64,000 bases of DNA from Paraburkholderia flagellata (lineage in GTDB: Bacteria; Pseudomonadota; Gammaproteobacteria; Burkholderiales; Burkholderiaceae), in assembly GCF_021390645.1 (NCBI RefSeq), contig NZ_JAJEJT010000003.1:248001-312000 (forward strand), given 5' to 3'. Every line of letters begins with the position of its first letter. The first letter of the stretch is position 1. Made by a program: the position numbers and the translations under genes. A model generated the notes under the pieces. That model did not search any database, was not told where the DNA came from, and saw only the letters and a program-made list of their open reading frames with translations. This document shows, piece after piece, positions 54,394-62,549 of this stretch.

Positions 54394-56055
54394 GTGCAGA
54401 CGAACATGTCAACCGGCATCCCTTACGAAAACGCGCTTGGGCGCTACCGTTCTGGCTCAGCGCCTGCGCTGCGCGCCGACGATCAATCTGTCGACGAGCT
54501 TCTAAAAGGCTATCACCCCGACCATGGGCCGCATGCGCGTGTGGCTCTCGCCGTCGGCGTGAATCGCGGCGAGCCCTGCCAGCCGGACCTCGCGCGTCAG
54601 CTGCAGGCCAACGCGTTGACCGACGACGTCGATCTGGCCGGCGCGCAGCTCGTGCATACCGACGTGCTGGTCATCGGCGGCGGGGGCGCAGGATGCGCCG
54701 CGGCGCTCACTGCGTCGAAGCAGGGCGCGCAGGTCATGCTCGCCAGCAAGCTGCGTCTCGGTGACAGCAACACCGTGATGGCCGAAGGCGGAATCCAGGC
54801 GGCCGTGGGCGAGGACGACAGCCCCCAACTGCACTTCGAGGACACGTTGCGCGCCGGCCATTTCTGCGGCGACCCCGAACTCGTCGCACAGATGGTGATG
54901 GACGGCCCCGATGTGATTCGCTGGCTCATCCAGCTTGGCATGATGTTCGATCTGGAGGACGACCGGCCGATCGGCGGCAACCTGTTGCGCAAGAAGCCGG
55001 GCGGCGCGTCGGCGGCGCGTATTCTGTCCTATCGGGACTACACGGGCCTCGAGATGATGCGCGTGTTGCGCGAGGCAGTCGATCTCGACCCCGGCATCGA
55101 CGTGTGGAATCGCTGCCCTGTGGTCGAATTGCTGTCGGACGAGCGCGGAGGCTGCGCGGGCGCCGTGCTGTACAACCTGGAATGGCGCACCTTCGTGCTG
55201 GTGCGCGCCCGTGCCGTGATTCTTGCCACGGGCGGTGCAGGGCGGCTGCACCTCAACACCTTTCCCACCTCCAACCACTATGGCGCCACTGCGGATGGCC
55301 TTGTGCTGGCGTATCGGCTCGGCGCGCGTCTGCGCGAGCTCGACTCGTTCCAGTACCATCCTACCGGCGTCGCCTGGCCGCCCCACCTGGCGGGCGGATT
55401 GATCTCCGAAGCCGCGCGGTCCGCAGGCGCGAAGCTGATCAACGGCGAAGGAGAACGATTCGTCGATGAACTCAAGGCACGCGACGTGGTGGCGTCGGCG
55501 ATCCTGCGCGAATGCGCACAAGGGCGCGGCATCACGCGTGACGGTCAGACCGGAGTGTTCCTCGACACGCCAACGCTCGAAATGGAAAATCCCGGCATTC
55601 TGGCGCAACGTCTCGTCACGCTGAGCCATCTCGCGCGCAAGTGCGGCATCGATCCGGCGCGCGAGCCCTTTCTCGTTTATCCCACGCTTCACTATCAGAA
55701 CGGCGGCGTTGCGATCGACAAGGACGGCGCGACGAGCGTACCCGGCCTGTACTGTGCAGGCGAAGTCACGGGAGGGATTCACGGACGCAACCGGCTGATG
55801 GGTAACGCCCTGCTCGACATCCTGAGCATGGGGCGCCGGGCGGGGGCGAGCGCGGCGCAATCGAAGGGGCGTGTCATGGCCAGTCGCGCCGGCATTGGCC
55901 ATGTCCACGCCTGGCAACGGGAGCTCACATTGGCTGGACTGCCCTTGCACGTGAAGGCGCCACAGCTTTTTCCCGACTACGCGCATTTCGATTTGCGGGT
56001 CGATGCCAGTTTGCGCCCGGACGCGCGCGCGCGTGCGGCCGGCAGTAACCGGTGA
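54394..56055 (+). CDS. fumarate reductase/succinate dehydrogenase-like flavoprotein
   Basis: A 553-residue FAD enzyme of the Sdh/Frd/NadB family. A 90-residue N-terminal extension precedes the FAD motif DVLVIGGGGAGCAAALTASK. Active-site pieces are HPTGVAW, an Arg in ISEAARSAG, RFVDELKARDVV and HGRNRLMGNALLD. The position of the covalent-FAD His (SHT in SdhA) reads SNT, so FAD is probably not covalently bound. Only about 75 residues follow the HGRNR motif, whereas SdhA/FrdA have about 180, so most of the C-terminal helical part is missing. It starts at GTG 54394 or ATG 54406. It likely reduces fumarate or another enoate. Confidence 0.85.
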   Translation: MQTNMSTGIPYENALGRYRSGSAPALRADDQSVDELLKGYHPDHGPHARVALAVGVNRGEPCQPDLARQLQANALTDDVDLAGAQLVHTDVLVIGGGGAGCAAALTASKQGAQVMLASKLRLGDSNTVMAEGGIQAAVGEDDSPQLHFEDTLRAGHFCGDPELVAQMVMDGPDVIRWLIQLGMMFDLEDDRPIGGNLLRKKPGGASAARILSYRDYTGLEMMRVLREAVDLDPGIDVWNRCPVVELLSDERGGCAGAVLYNLEWRTFVLVRARAVILATGGAGRLHLNTFPTSNHYGATADGLVLAYRLGARLRELDSFQYHPTGVAWPPHLAGGLISEAARSAGAKLINGEGERFVDELKARDVVASAILRECAQGRGITRDGQTGVFLDTPTLEMENPGILAQRLVTLSHLARKCGIDPAREPFLVYPTLHYQNGGVAIDKDGATSVPGLYCAGEVTGGIHGRNRLMGNALLDILSMGRRAGASAAQSKGRVMASRAGIGHVHAWQRELTLAGLPLHVKAPQLFPDYAHFDLRVDASLRPDARARAAGSNR

Positions 56056-56074
56056 TGCGATCCACGGAGCGCCA

Positions 56075-57316
56075 ATGGACAAGCTCAATCAGGTTCTTTT
56101 GCGCGACGAGATCCGCATAGGCGCAGATCTCGATGCCTGGCTTGCGCGCGGCGGTGGCGAGGGGCTTGCGAGGGCGCTGGACGATCCCGCGGCCATCATT
56201 GCGGAAATCGCCCAGGCAGACCTGCGCGGCATGGGCGGTGCCGGCTTTCCGACGCACAGGAAATGGACACCCGTCGCCGCTGCGCCCGAAGGGGACAAGT
56301 ACATCATCTGCAATGGCAACGAAGACGAACCCGGCACATTCAAGGACCGCTTTCTGCTGGAACATACGCCACACCAGGTGATCGAAGGCGCGCTTATCGC
56401 CGCAATCGCAACGCGTGCCAACCACGTCATCCTCTACGTGAATCCGCATCAGCAACAATCCCTCGCGGCGACTCGCAGCGCAGTGCAGCAGTGGCGGCAG
56501 CATCCTCGGTTCGCGGCGATCGAACAGGCGGTCGGAAGCCCGGTGTCGCTTGGCGTCGTCCCGAGTTCGGGGCTGTACATCGGTGGCGAGGAAACTGCGG
56601 TCATTGCAAGCGTGGAGGGCGGGTTTCCGTTTCCACGGCGCAAACCCCCTTTCCCCGCGCAGCAGGGCGTGCATGGCGCGCCGACCATCGTCAACAACAC
56701 AGAGACATTGGCCCATGTGCCGTGGATTCTGCGCCATGGCGCACAGTGGTATCGAGACCAGGGTGTTGGCGATGCTGCGGGAACCAAGCTCTATTCGCTA
56801 TCGGGCGACGTCTTGCGTCCCGGTCTGTACGAACTGCCGATGGGCACCCGCCTCGCGACGCTCATTTTCGAGCACGGCGGCGGCATGCTGCAGGAAAAGG
56901 AATTCAAGGCGGTCTTCACGGGCGGCCCCTCAAACACCTTGCTGACGAAACGCGAACTCGATGTCGCACTGGACTTCGACTCGGTTCGCCAACGCCGCTC
57001 GCGTCTGGGGACGGGCGCAATGATCGTCGTTTCGGAAGGCACCAGCATTGTCCGCAAGGTCGCGGAGTACGTAAGTTTTTTCGCGCAGGGATCGTGCGGA
57101 CAATGCCCGCCCTGCAAGGGTGGCACTTTTCAGCTGATGCGCCTCCTCAACAGGCTCGACACCGGGCGCGGCGTCCGTGCCGATCTGGAGGCGTTGGAGA
57201 ACCTTTGCCGCATTCTTCCGGGCAGTGGGCGCTGCGGTCTCATCGACGGCGCAGTGACGGTGGTCGAAAGTTCGATCAACCAGTTTCGTGAAGAGTACGA
57301 AGCGCTCCTGCCGTAG
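56075..57316 (+). CDS. NuoF-like NADH/FMN iron-sulfur subunit
   Basis: A 413-residue homologue of complex I NuoF. The FMN-binding loop is RGMGGAGFPTHRKW, followed by CNGNEDEPGTFKDR. The NADH-binding motif is YIGGEETAVIASVEGG. The 4Fe-4S motif is GSCGQCPPCKGGTF with a later Cys in GSGRCGL. Acting alone without NuoE or NuoG, it would accept electrons from NADH and pass them to the FeS protein. CGGAGC precedes the ATG at 56075. The pairing with an Frd-like flavoprotein is unusual and suggests a soluble NADH-linked reductase. Confidence 0.88.
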   Translation: MDKLNQVLLRDEIRIGADLDAWLARGGGEGLARALDDPAAIIAEIAQADLRGMGGAGFPTHRKWTPVAAAPEGDKYIICNGNEDEPGTFKDRFLLEHTPHQVIEGALIAAIATRANHVILYVNPHQQQSLAATRSAVQQWRQHPRFAAIEQAVGSPVSLGVVPSSGLYIGGEETAVIASVEGGFPFPRRKPPFPAQQGVHGAPTIVNNTETLAHVPWILRHGAQWYRDQGVGDAAGTKLYSLSGDVLRPGLYELPMGTRLATLIFEHGGGMLQEKEFKAVFTGGPSNTLLTKRELDVALDFDSVRQRRSRLGTGAMIVVSEGTSIVRKVAEYVSFFAQGSCGQCPPCKGGTFQLMRLLNRLDTGRGVRADLEALENLCRILPGSGRCGLIDGAVTVVESSINQFREEYEALLP

Positions 57317-57322
57317 CCGAGG

Positions 57323-57340
57323 TTCGTTTAAGGAAACGAA
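57323..57340. other. hairpin between NuoF-like and tautomerase genes
   Basis: TTCGTTT pairs perfectly with AAACGAA around the loop AAGG. It lies between the NuoF-like stop and the tautomerase start and could act as a weak terminator or RNA-stability element, so the tautomerase may be expressed at a lower level than the upstream genes. Confidence 0.45.
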
Positions 57341-57361
57341 GTTCATCTGGATGCCAAAGCA

Positions 57362-57757
57362 ATGCCTTACCTTCAACTCGATGTCAACGAACATTACCCT
57401 GTCGAGAACAAGAAACGCCTCGCGGCGAAGATGAGCGAAACCTACGCGCAAATGATGTCAGTCGATATCAGGCGAATCAGTGTTGCCATCCGCGAACTCG
57501 GCGAAGGGGGCGTGTGGCGCATTCCAGCAGTCGGTGCGGAACCCGTGCCTGTTGCGCTGATGATGCTCGACATCAGGCGAGGGCGGTCACCGGAGTTGCG
57601 CATGGAGGTCGCCAAGGCGCTTTGCGCGCACTGTGTCGAGATCCTGGGTTTGCGCGAAGACCGGCTCAACGTTGAGTTTACGCAGCACTCAGGAGATGAG
57701 ATGTATCACCCGGCGCTCGGAGGCTACAGCCCGGAATGGGAGCCGGGTCAGCAATGA
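57362..57757 (+). CDS. tautomerase-family protein
   Basis: A 131-residue protein beginning MPYLQLDVNEHYP, so Pro1 would be the catalytic base after Met removal. KKRLAAKMSETYAQMM, ISVAIRELGEGGVWRI and EVAKALCAHCVEILGL repeat the tautomerase beta-alpha-beta pattern, and the doubled length suggests a fused two-unit chain. The ribosome site is weak. As the last gene of the FeS/flavoprotein set, it may tautomerise an enol/keto or unsaturated dicarboxylate substrate or product. The substrate is not known. Confidence 0.75.
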   Translation: MPYLQLDVNEHYPVENKKRLAAKMSETYAQMMSVDIRRISVAIRELGEGGVWRIPAVGAEPVPVALMMLDIRRGRSPELRMEVAKALCAHCVEILGLREDRLNVEFTQHSGDEMYHPALGGYSPEWEPGQQ

Positions 57758-57968
57758 GTGGCGGGCCAGGATCGTCATTGCAGGACATGGAGTTTCCGAG
57801 GCGTCGAGTCCCGAACCACCGCCGCTTCCCGCAATAGGACGGGACACCGCTACTGACTCGCCAGGCTGAGGTAGTAGAAAACGAAAGATACGACGCACCC
57901 GAGTACAAACCCGGGCGGGCCAGGAAGACTTATCGCTTCAGCGCGGGAAGCCGGTCTACGAGCCGCGA

Positions 57969-58922
57969 TCAGGCGCGGCGTTTTACGCCTGGGAGTACGC
58001 ACAGCATTTCGTAAGCGATATTGGCGCCAAGCAGCGCGGTGGTGCCAAACGGGTCGTATGGCGGCGCGACTTCCACTACATCGGCACCAACCAGATCGAG
58101 CCCCCATGAGCCGCGAATGATTTCGAGCGCCTGCGGCACCGTCAATCCTGCGATCTCCGGCGTGCCGGTACCGGGCGCGTAAGCCGGGTCGATTCCGTCG
58201 ATATCGAAAGTCAGATACACCGGGCCGCCGCTCACGCGCTCGCGTACCTCTGCCATCAACGGTTCGAGCGAGCGGTTCCAGCACTCCTCGGCCTGTACCA
58301 CGCGAAAACCCTGCTCGCGACACCAGTCGAAATCTTCGGCGGCATAGCCTGTGCCGCGCAGACCGATCTGCACCACACGCTGGCAGTCGAGCAACCCTTC
58401 TTCGACGGCGCGGCGAAACGGTGTGCCGTGCGCAATCTTCTCGCCCATCATCGTGTCGTTGACGTCCGCGTGCGCGTCGACGTGAATCAGGCCGACTTTG
58501 CCGTACTTGCGATGAATGGCACGCAGGATCGGCAGCGTGATCGTATGGTCTCCGCCTAGCGTGATCGGCTTCGCGCCGTGCCGCAGGATGGCGTCGTAGG
58601 CAGTTTCGATGCGGGTGATCGAATCGGGCAGGTTGTACGGATTGATCGCGATGTCGCCGATATCCGCGACACGCAGCGAATCGAACGGCGCGGCGCGTGT
58701 CGCCATGTTGTACGGCCGCAGCAACGCAGATTCGGCGCGAATCTGGCGCGGCCCAAAGCGCGCGCCGGTGCGATTCGACGTGCCCAGATCGAACGGCACG
58801 CCGACGAAGCACGCATCGAGCCCTTCGGCATTTGGCACATTGGGCAGTCGCATCATCGTCGCGATCCCGCCGGAGCGTGGCATCGCGTTGCCGCTCAGGG
58901 GCTGGAAGAACTCGGTAGCCAT
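57969..58922 (-). CDS. guanidinobutyrase/agmatinase-family ureohydrolase
   Basis: A 317-residue ureohydrolase with two manganese ions. Metal-binding motifs are GGDHT, IHVDAHADVND and LTFDIDGIDPAYAPGTGTPE. The N-terminal part has GVPFDLGTSNRTGARFGPRQIR. It hydrolyses a guanidino compound to an amine and urea. The divergent 2-ketoarginine-decarboxylase-like and aldehyde dehydrogenase genes would produce 4-guanidinobutyrate, so guanidinobutyrase (GbuA-like) is favoured over agmatinase. AGGAG suits the second ATG (58922) better than the first (58925). The short gap 57758-57968 behind it holds no supported gene. Confidence 0.85.
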   Translation of the reverse strand: MATEFFQPLSGNAMPRSGGIATMMRLPNVPNAEGLDACFVGVPFDLGTSNRTGARFGPRQIRAESALLRPYNMATRAAPFDSLRVADIGDIAINPYNLPDSITRIETAYDAILRHGAKPITLGGDHTITLPILRAIHRKYGKVGLIHVDAHADVNDTMMGEKIAHGTPFRRAVEEGLLDCQRVVQIGLRGTGYAAEDFDWCREQGFRVVQAEECWNRSLEPLMAEVRERVSGGPVYLTFDIDGIDPAYAPGTGTPEIAGLTVPQALEIIRGSWGLDLVGADVVEVAPPYDPFGTTALLGANIAYEMLCVLPGVKRRA

Positions 58923-58976
58923 CATTTCTCCTGTCGCATTCGGTGAAGGTATTTTCCGCGCGATAGCTTGACACGA

Positions 58977-59097
58977 ACAATCGATAAATTTTCATGCGGC
59001 GCATGTCCGCCAGTCATGAATTCGCGTAAACCCTTGCGCTCTGCCGGCGCGTGGCTATGCAAGAAGCTCATGCACCTCATGAAAACTTATCGATTGT
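58977..59097. promoter_or_regulatory. 20-bp inverted repeat pair between guanidinobutyrase and decarboxylase genes
   Basis: ACAATCGATAAATTTTCATG at 58977-58996 is mirrored at 59078-59097, with one mismatch in 20. The arms are 81 bp apart in the divergent gap (58923-59206). Each arm contains ATCGAT. The layout fits a regulator that binds both arms and coordinates the two divergent operons, possibly by looping. No regulator gene is adjacent. Confidence 0.75.
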
Positions 59098-59206
59098 CGG
59101 TGCCACATGGCAGCGCCGAGAATGGTTTGGACAACGACGCAGATGCGGGCCGGGCAACTCAACCCGCATCCGCATCTGGCGGTACCAACCAGGAACGCGA
59201 CAATCC

Positions 59207-60901
59207 ATGAACTATCCGGAATTCACCGCCCGCTTCGAGGAAGCCGGCGCGAGGCCAATCGAATGGCCCGATACCAGCCGTCTGACCTGCGGAGAGGCGC
59301 TCGTCACCCTGCTCGAAGGCTATGGCGTCCAGTACGTTTTCGGAATCCCGGGCGTGCATACGGTCGAACTGTATCGAGGGCTCGCCGCATCGTCCATTCG
59401 CCACGTCACGCCGCGCCATGAGCAGGGCGCGGGCTTCATGGCCGACGGCTACGCACGCGTGACCGGCAAACCTGGCGTGTGCTTCATCATCACCGGGCCG
59501 GGCATGACCAACATTGCGACCGCGATGGCGCAGGCCTACGCCGACTCCATTCCGATGCTGGTGATATCGAGCGTCAATGCGCGCCGCGAACTCGGCAACG
59601 GCGACGGACGCCTTCACGAGCTGCCGTCGCAGCGCGACGTGTTCGCCGGGCTCACCGCGTTCTCGCATACGCTTCTCGATGCGGCGGAGCTGCCCAAAGT
59701 GCTGGCCCGCGCATTCGCCGTATTCGGCGGCGCGCGCCCGAGACCCGTGCACATCGAGATTCCACTGGACGTGATCGTCGCGCCTGCTCGCGGCATGAAC
59801 CTGATGCCCGCCGCGCTGCCGGCGAAGCCGGCCGGGTGTCCGGCGGCCCTCTCTGCGGCGGCGGACCTGCTCGCAGCGGCGCGGCGGCCGCTGATTCTCG
59901 CAGGCGGCGGCGCGCTGCACGCCGCGATCGAACTGCAGGAAATCGTCGAGCGCCTGCAAGCGCCGGTTGCGCTGACGATCAACGCCAAGGGACTGCTGCC
60001 CCAGGGGCATCCGCTGCTGATCGGCTCGACGCAATCGCTGCCGCCCACGCGGCAGCTCATTCGGGAAGCCGACGTCGTGCTCGCAGTCGGCACCGAGTTG
60101 GGCGAAACCGACTATGACGTGGTGTTCGACGGCGGCTTTTCGATCGCGGGCAGGCTGATCCGCATCGACATCGACGCGCAGCAACTGATGCGCAACTTCA
60201 GTCCCGACATAGCCATCGCCGCCGATTCGCGGCAGGCGCTTGGCAGCCTGTCGACGCGGCTGCATGAAAGCGCCGCGTCGACGCGCCAGCGCGATTGGGG
60301 CGCGCCGCGGGTTGCGCTCGCGAGGCAGGCCGTCGAAGCCAGCTACGACGCGCCAACCCGCTCGCAGAAACGCCTTGTCGATACGATCACCGATGCGTTG
60401 CCGGGCGTCATCATTGCGGGCGACTCGACCAGCCCTGTCTATGCGGGCAATTTCGTGCACGACTCGCCGGCGCCGCGCTCATGGTTCAACTCATCGACTG
60501 GATACGGCACGCTGGGCTATGGGCTTCCCGCCGCGATCGGCGCGAAGCTTGCCGCGCCCGATCGCCCCGTGGTTTGCCTGATCGGCGACGGCGGCCTGCA
60601 GTTCACGCTGCCGGAACTCGCCAGCGCGGTTGAAGCCAGAGTGCCCGTCGTGGTGCTCCTGTGGAACAACTTTGGCTATGGCGAGATACGCCGGTACATG
60701 ACGGCGCGGGCCATCGTGCCGGTTGGCGTCGATATCCACACGCCGGACTTCCTCGCACTCGCGCGCGGTTTCGGTTGCGTGGCTTCCCGCGTGGATACGC
60801 CCGATGCGCTTGCTGAACAGTTGCAACAGGCAATGTCGCGCAATATCCCCACCGTCATCGAAGTCAACGAAGCCGACTGGTTTTCGCGGGTGCCGGCATG
60901 A
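59207..60901 (+). CDS. AruI-like 5-guanidino-2-oxopentanoate decarboxylase
   Basis: A 564-residue thiamine-diphosphate enzyme. The first domain (SRLTCGEALVTLLEGYGVQYVFGIPGVHTVELYRGL, RHEQGAGFMADGYARV with the catalytic Glu) and the ThDP motif GDGGLQFTLPELAS with WNN are complete. It resembles Pseudomonas AruI, which decarboxylates 2-ketoarginine to 4-guanidinobutyraldehyde. AruI fits the divergent guanidinobutyrase and the coupled aldehyde dehydrogenase. A general acetolactate-synthase-type or oxalyl-type activity is the alternative. ATG at 59207; its stop overlaps the next start (ATGA). Confidence 0.82.
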   Translation: MNYPEFTARFEEAGARPIEWPDTSRLTCGEALVTLLEGYGVQYVFGIPGVHTVELYRGLAASSIRHVTPRHEQGAGFMADGYARVTGKPGVCFIITGPGMTNIATAMAQAYADSIPMLVISSVNARRELGNGDGRLHELPSQRDVFAGLTAFSHTLLDAAELPKVLARAFAVFGGARPRPVHIEIPLDVIVAPARGMNLMPAALPAKPAGCPAALSAAADLLAAARRPLILAGGGALHAAIELQEIVERLQAPVALTINAKGLLPQGHPLLIGSTQSLPPTRQLIREADVVLAVGTELGETDYDVVFDGGFSIAGRLIRIDIDAQQLMRNFSPDIAIAADSRQALGSLSTRLHESAASTRQRDWGAPRVALARQAVEASYDAPTRSQKRLVDTITDALPGVIIAGDSTSPVYAGNFVHDSPAPRSWFNSSTGYGTLGYGLPAAIGAKLAAPDRPVVCLIGDGGLQFTLPELASAVEARVPVVVLLWNNFGYGEIRRYMTARAIVPVGVDIHTPDFLALARGFGCVASRVDTPDALAEQLQQAMSRNIPTVIEVNEADWFSRVPA

Positions 60902-62403
60902 AACAGCATGAATGGCTTCAGTCTCGCGCAGCATCGCGCACGCAGCTCTACATTGACGGCTTCTGGTGTGCAGGCGAGGGCGGAAAGCGTCTGCCTGTCG
61001 TCAACCCATCGACCGAAGAAACGATTGCGGAGGTCGAGGCCGGCAACGCCGCCGATGTCGATTGCGCGGTACGTGCTGCCGCACGGGCTTTCCGCACCTG
61101 GAAAAAGACCAGCGGCGCGCAGCGTGCAGTGTTGCTTCGGGCGATTGCTCGCGGCGTGAACGATCGGCGCGAGCATCTGGCGGCGCTCCAGTCGCTCAAC
61201 AACGGCAAACCGCTCGATGAAGCGCGAATCGACGTGAGCGATGTCGTCGCCACGTTCGAGTACTACGCGGGTCTGGCTGAACAGCTCGACGAAATCGGCG
61301 AATCCGCGGTCGCGATTCCCAGCGACGAATATCGGGCGACCATCCGGCGCGAGGCTGCAGGCGTAGTTGCGCTGATCGTGCCATGGAACTTCCCGATGGT
61401 CACTACCGCGTGGAAGCTCGCGCCAGCGCTTGCCGCTGGCTGTACGGTAGTTCTTAAGCCATCCGAAATAACACCGTTGCCTGAGCTGGAGCTTGCATCG
61501 ATCATCTCGGATGCCGGTGTGCCGCGAGGCGTGCTCAACGTCGTGACGGGCACTGGCCCCGAAGTGGGGGCGCCGCTCGCCGCTCATCCGCTCGTCGCGA
61601 AGGTTTCCTTCACCGGGAGCACGGCGGTCGGCACGCAGGTCATGAAAACCGCCGCGGATACGATCAAGGGCGTGAGTCTGGAACTGGGCGGGAAGTCTTC
61701 CATCATCGTGTTTGCCGATGCGGATCTCGATCTGGCGACCGATCTGGTGGCGGGCGGTGCGTTCTTCAATGCCGGACAGATGTGCTCGGCGACTTCGCGT
61801 GTGCTGGTCGAGAGACCGATAGCGGACGCGCTCGCCGCGCGTCTCGCGGACCGGGTAACGCGCACGGTCGTGGGCGATCCATTCAAGCCCGGCGTGCAGA
61901 TGGGGCCCCTCACCAGCCGCGCGCAGTACGAACGCGTGCAGCGGTACATCGCGCGCGGCAAGGCCGACGGCGCGCGTCTTGTGATCGAGGGCGAAGCGCC
62001 GGCCGGCTCCGGCTACTTCGTGAAGCCGACGATGTTCGTCGATATGCCAGCCGAAAGCCCGCTGTGGCGCGAGGAAATCTTCGGCCCCGTGTTGTGCCTG
62101 CGCAGTTTCGATACCGAAGACGAAGCTATCGGCGCGGCCAACGATACCGAGTTCGGCCTGGTTGCCACGGTCGTCACGCGCGACGCCGGGCGGGGCAGGC
62201 GGGTAGCGGACGAGCTGGAAGCGGGCGTTGTGTGGATCAATGCGCCGCAGGCGATCTTTCCTCAGACCTCGTGGGGCGGCTACAAGCGCAGCAGCATCGG
62301 GCGCGAACTGGGTCCGTTCGGGCTCGCAGCCTTCCAGGAAATCAAGCAAGTTCTCGTGCCTGCGGGTTCCCTCGCAGGTCCGGAACGCGGTCATGGCGCA
62401 TGA
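60898..62403 (+). CDS. aldehyde dehydrogenase of the guanidino pathway
   Basis: A 501-residue aldehyde dehydrogenase. It shows LYIDGFWCAGEG, VVALIVPWNFPMVTTAWK, FTGSTAVGTQV, the general base Glu in LELGGKS and the catalytic Cys in NAGQMCSAT. Coupled to the decarboxylase gene by an ATGA overlap, it would oxidise 4-guanidinobutyraldehyde to 4-guanidinobutyrate for the divergent guanidinobutyrase. It belongs to the betaine-aldehyde/aminobutyraldehyde class. The gap to the next gene (62404-62549) shows no other feature. Confidence 0.88.
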   Translation: MKQHEWLQSRAASRTQLYIDGFWCAGEGGKRLPVVNPSTEETIAEVEAGNAADVDCAVRAAARAFRTWKKTSGAQRAVLLRAIARGVNDRREHLAALQSLNNGKPLDEARIDVSDVVATFEYYAGLAEQLDEIGESAVAIPSDEYRATIRREAAGVVALIVPWNFPMVTTAWKLAPALAAGCTVVLKPSEITPLPELELASIISDAGVPRGVLNVVTGTGPEVGAPLAAHPLVAKVSFTGSTAVGTQVMKTAADTIKGVSLELGGKSSIIVFADADLDLATDLVAGGAFFNAGQMCSATSRVLVERPIADALAARLADRVTRTVVGDPFKPGVQMGPLTSRAQYERVQRYIARGKADGARLVIEGEAPAGSGYFVKPTMFVDMPAESPLWREEIFGPVLCLRSFDTEDEAIGAANDTEFGLVATVVTRDAGRGRRVADELEAGVVWINAPQAIFPQTSWGGYKRSSIGRELGPFGLAAFQEIKQVLVPAGSLAGPERGHGA

Positions 62404-62549
62404 GCATTTGTCATGGCGCGCATGCAGAGATTTAGTTTGTTGCGGGTTATTGACGCACGTACAGTTTATTCACACCGCACGTTCGCGTGACTTTTAGTCA
62501 TGGCAGGGCGCATCGAAGAGCGGCCATGCGATTCAATCAGGAGACGACC

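Noticed and set aside
54502..56088. 528-residue leftward open frame over the flavoprotein gene
   Set aside because: Antisense to a clear FAD enzyme; it is caused by high GC content.
53752..57316. Canonical membrane-bound fumarate reductase or complex I
   Set aside because: No FrdC/FrdD anchor and no NuoE/G; the flavoprotein lacks the covalent-FAD His and much of the C terminus.
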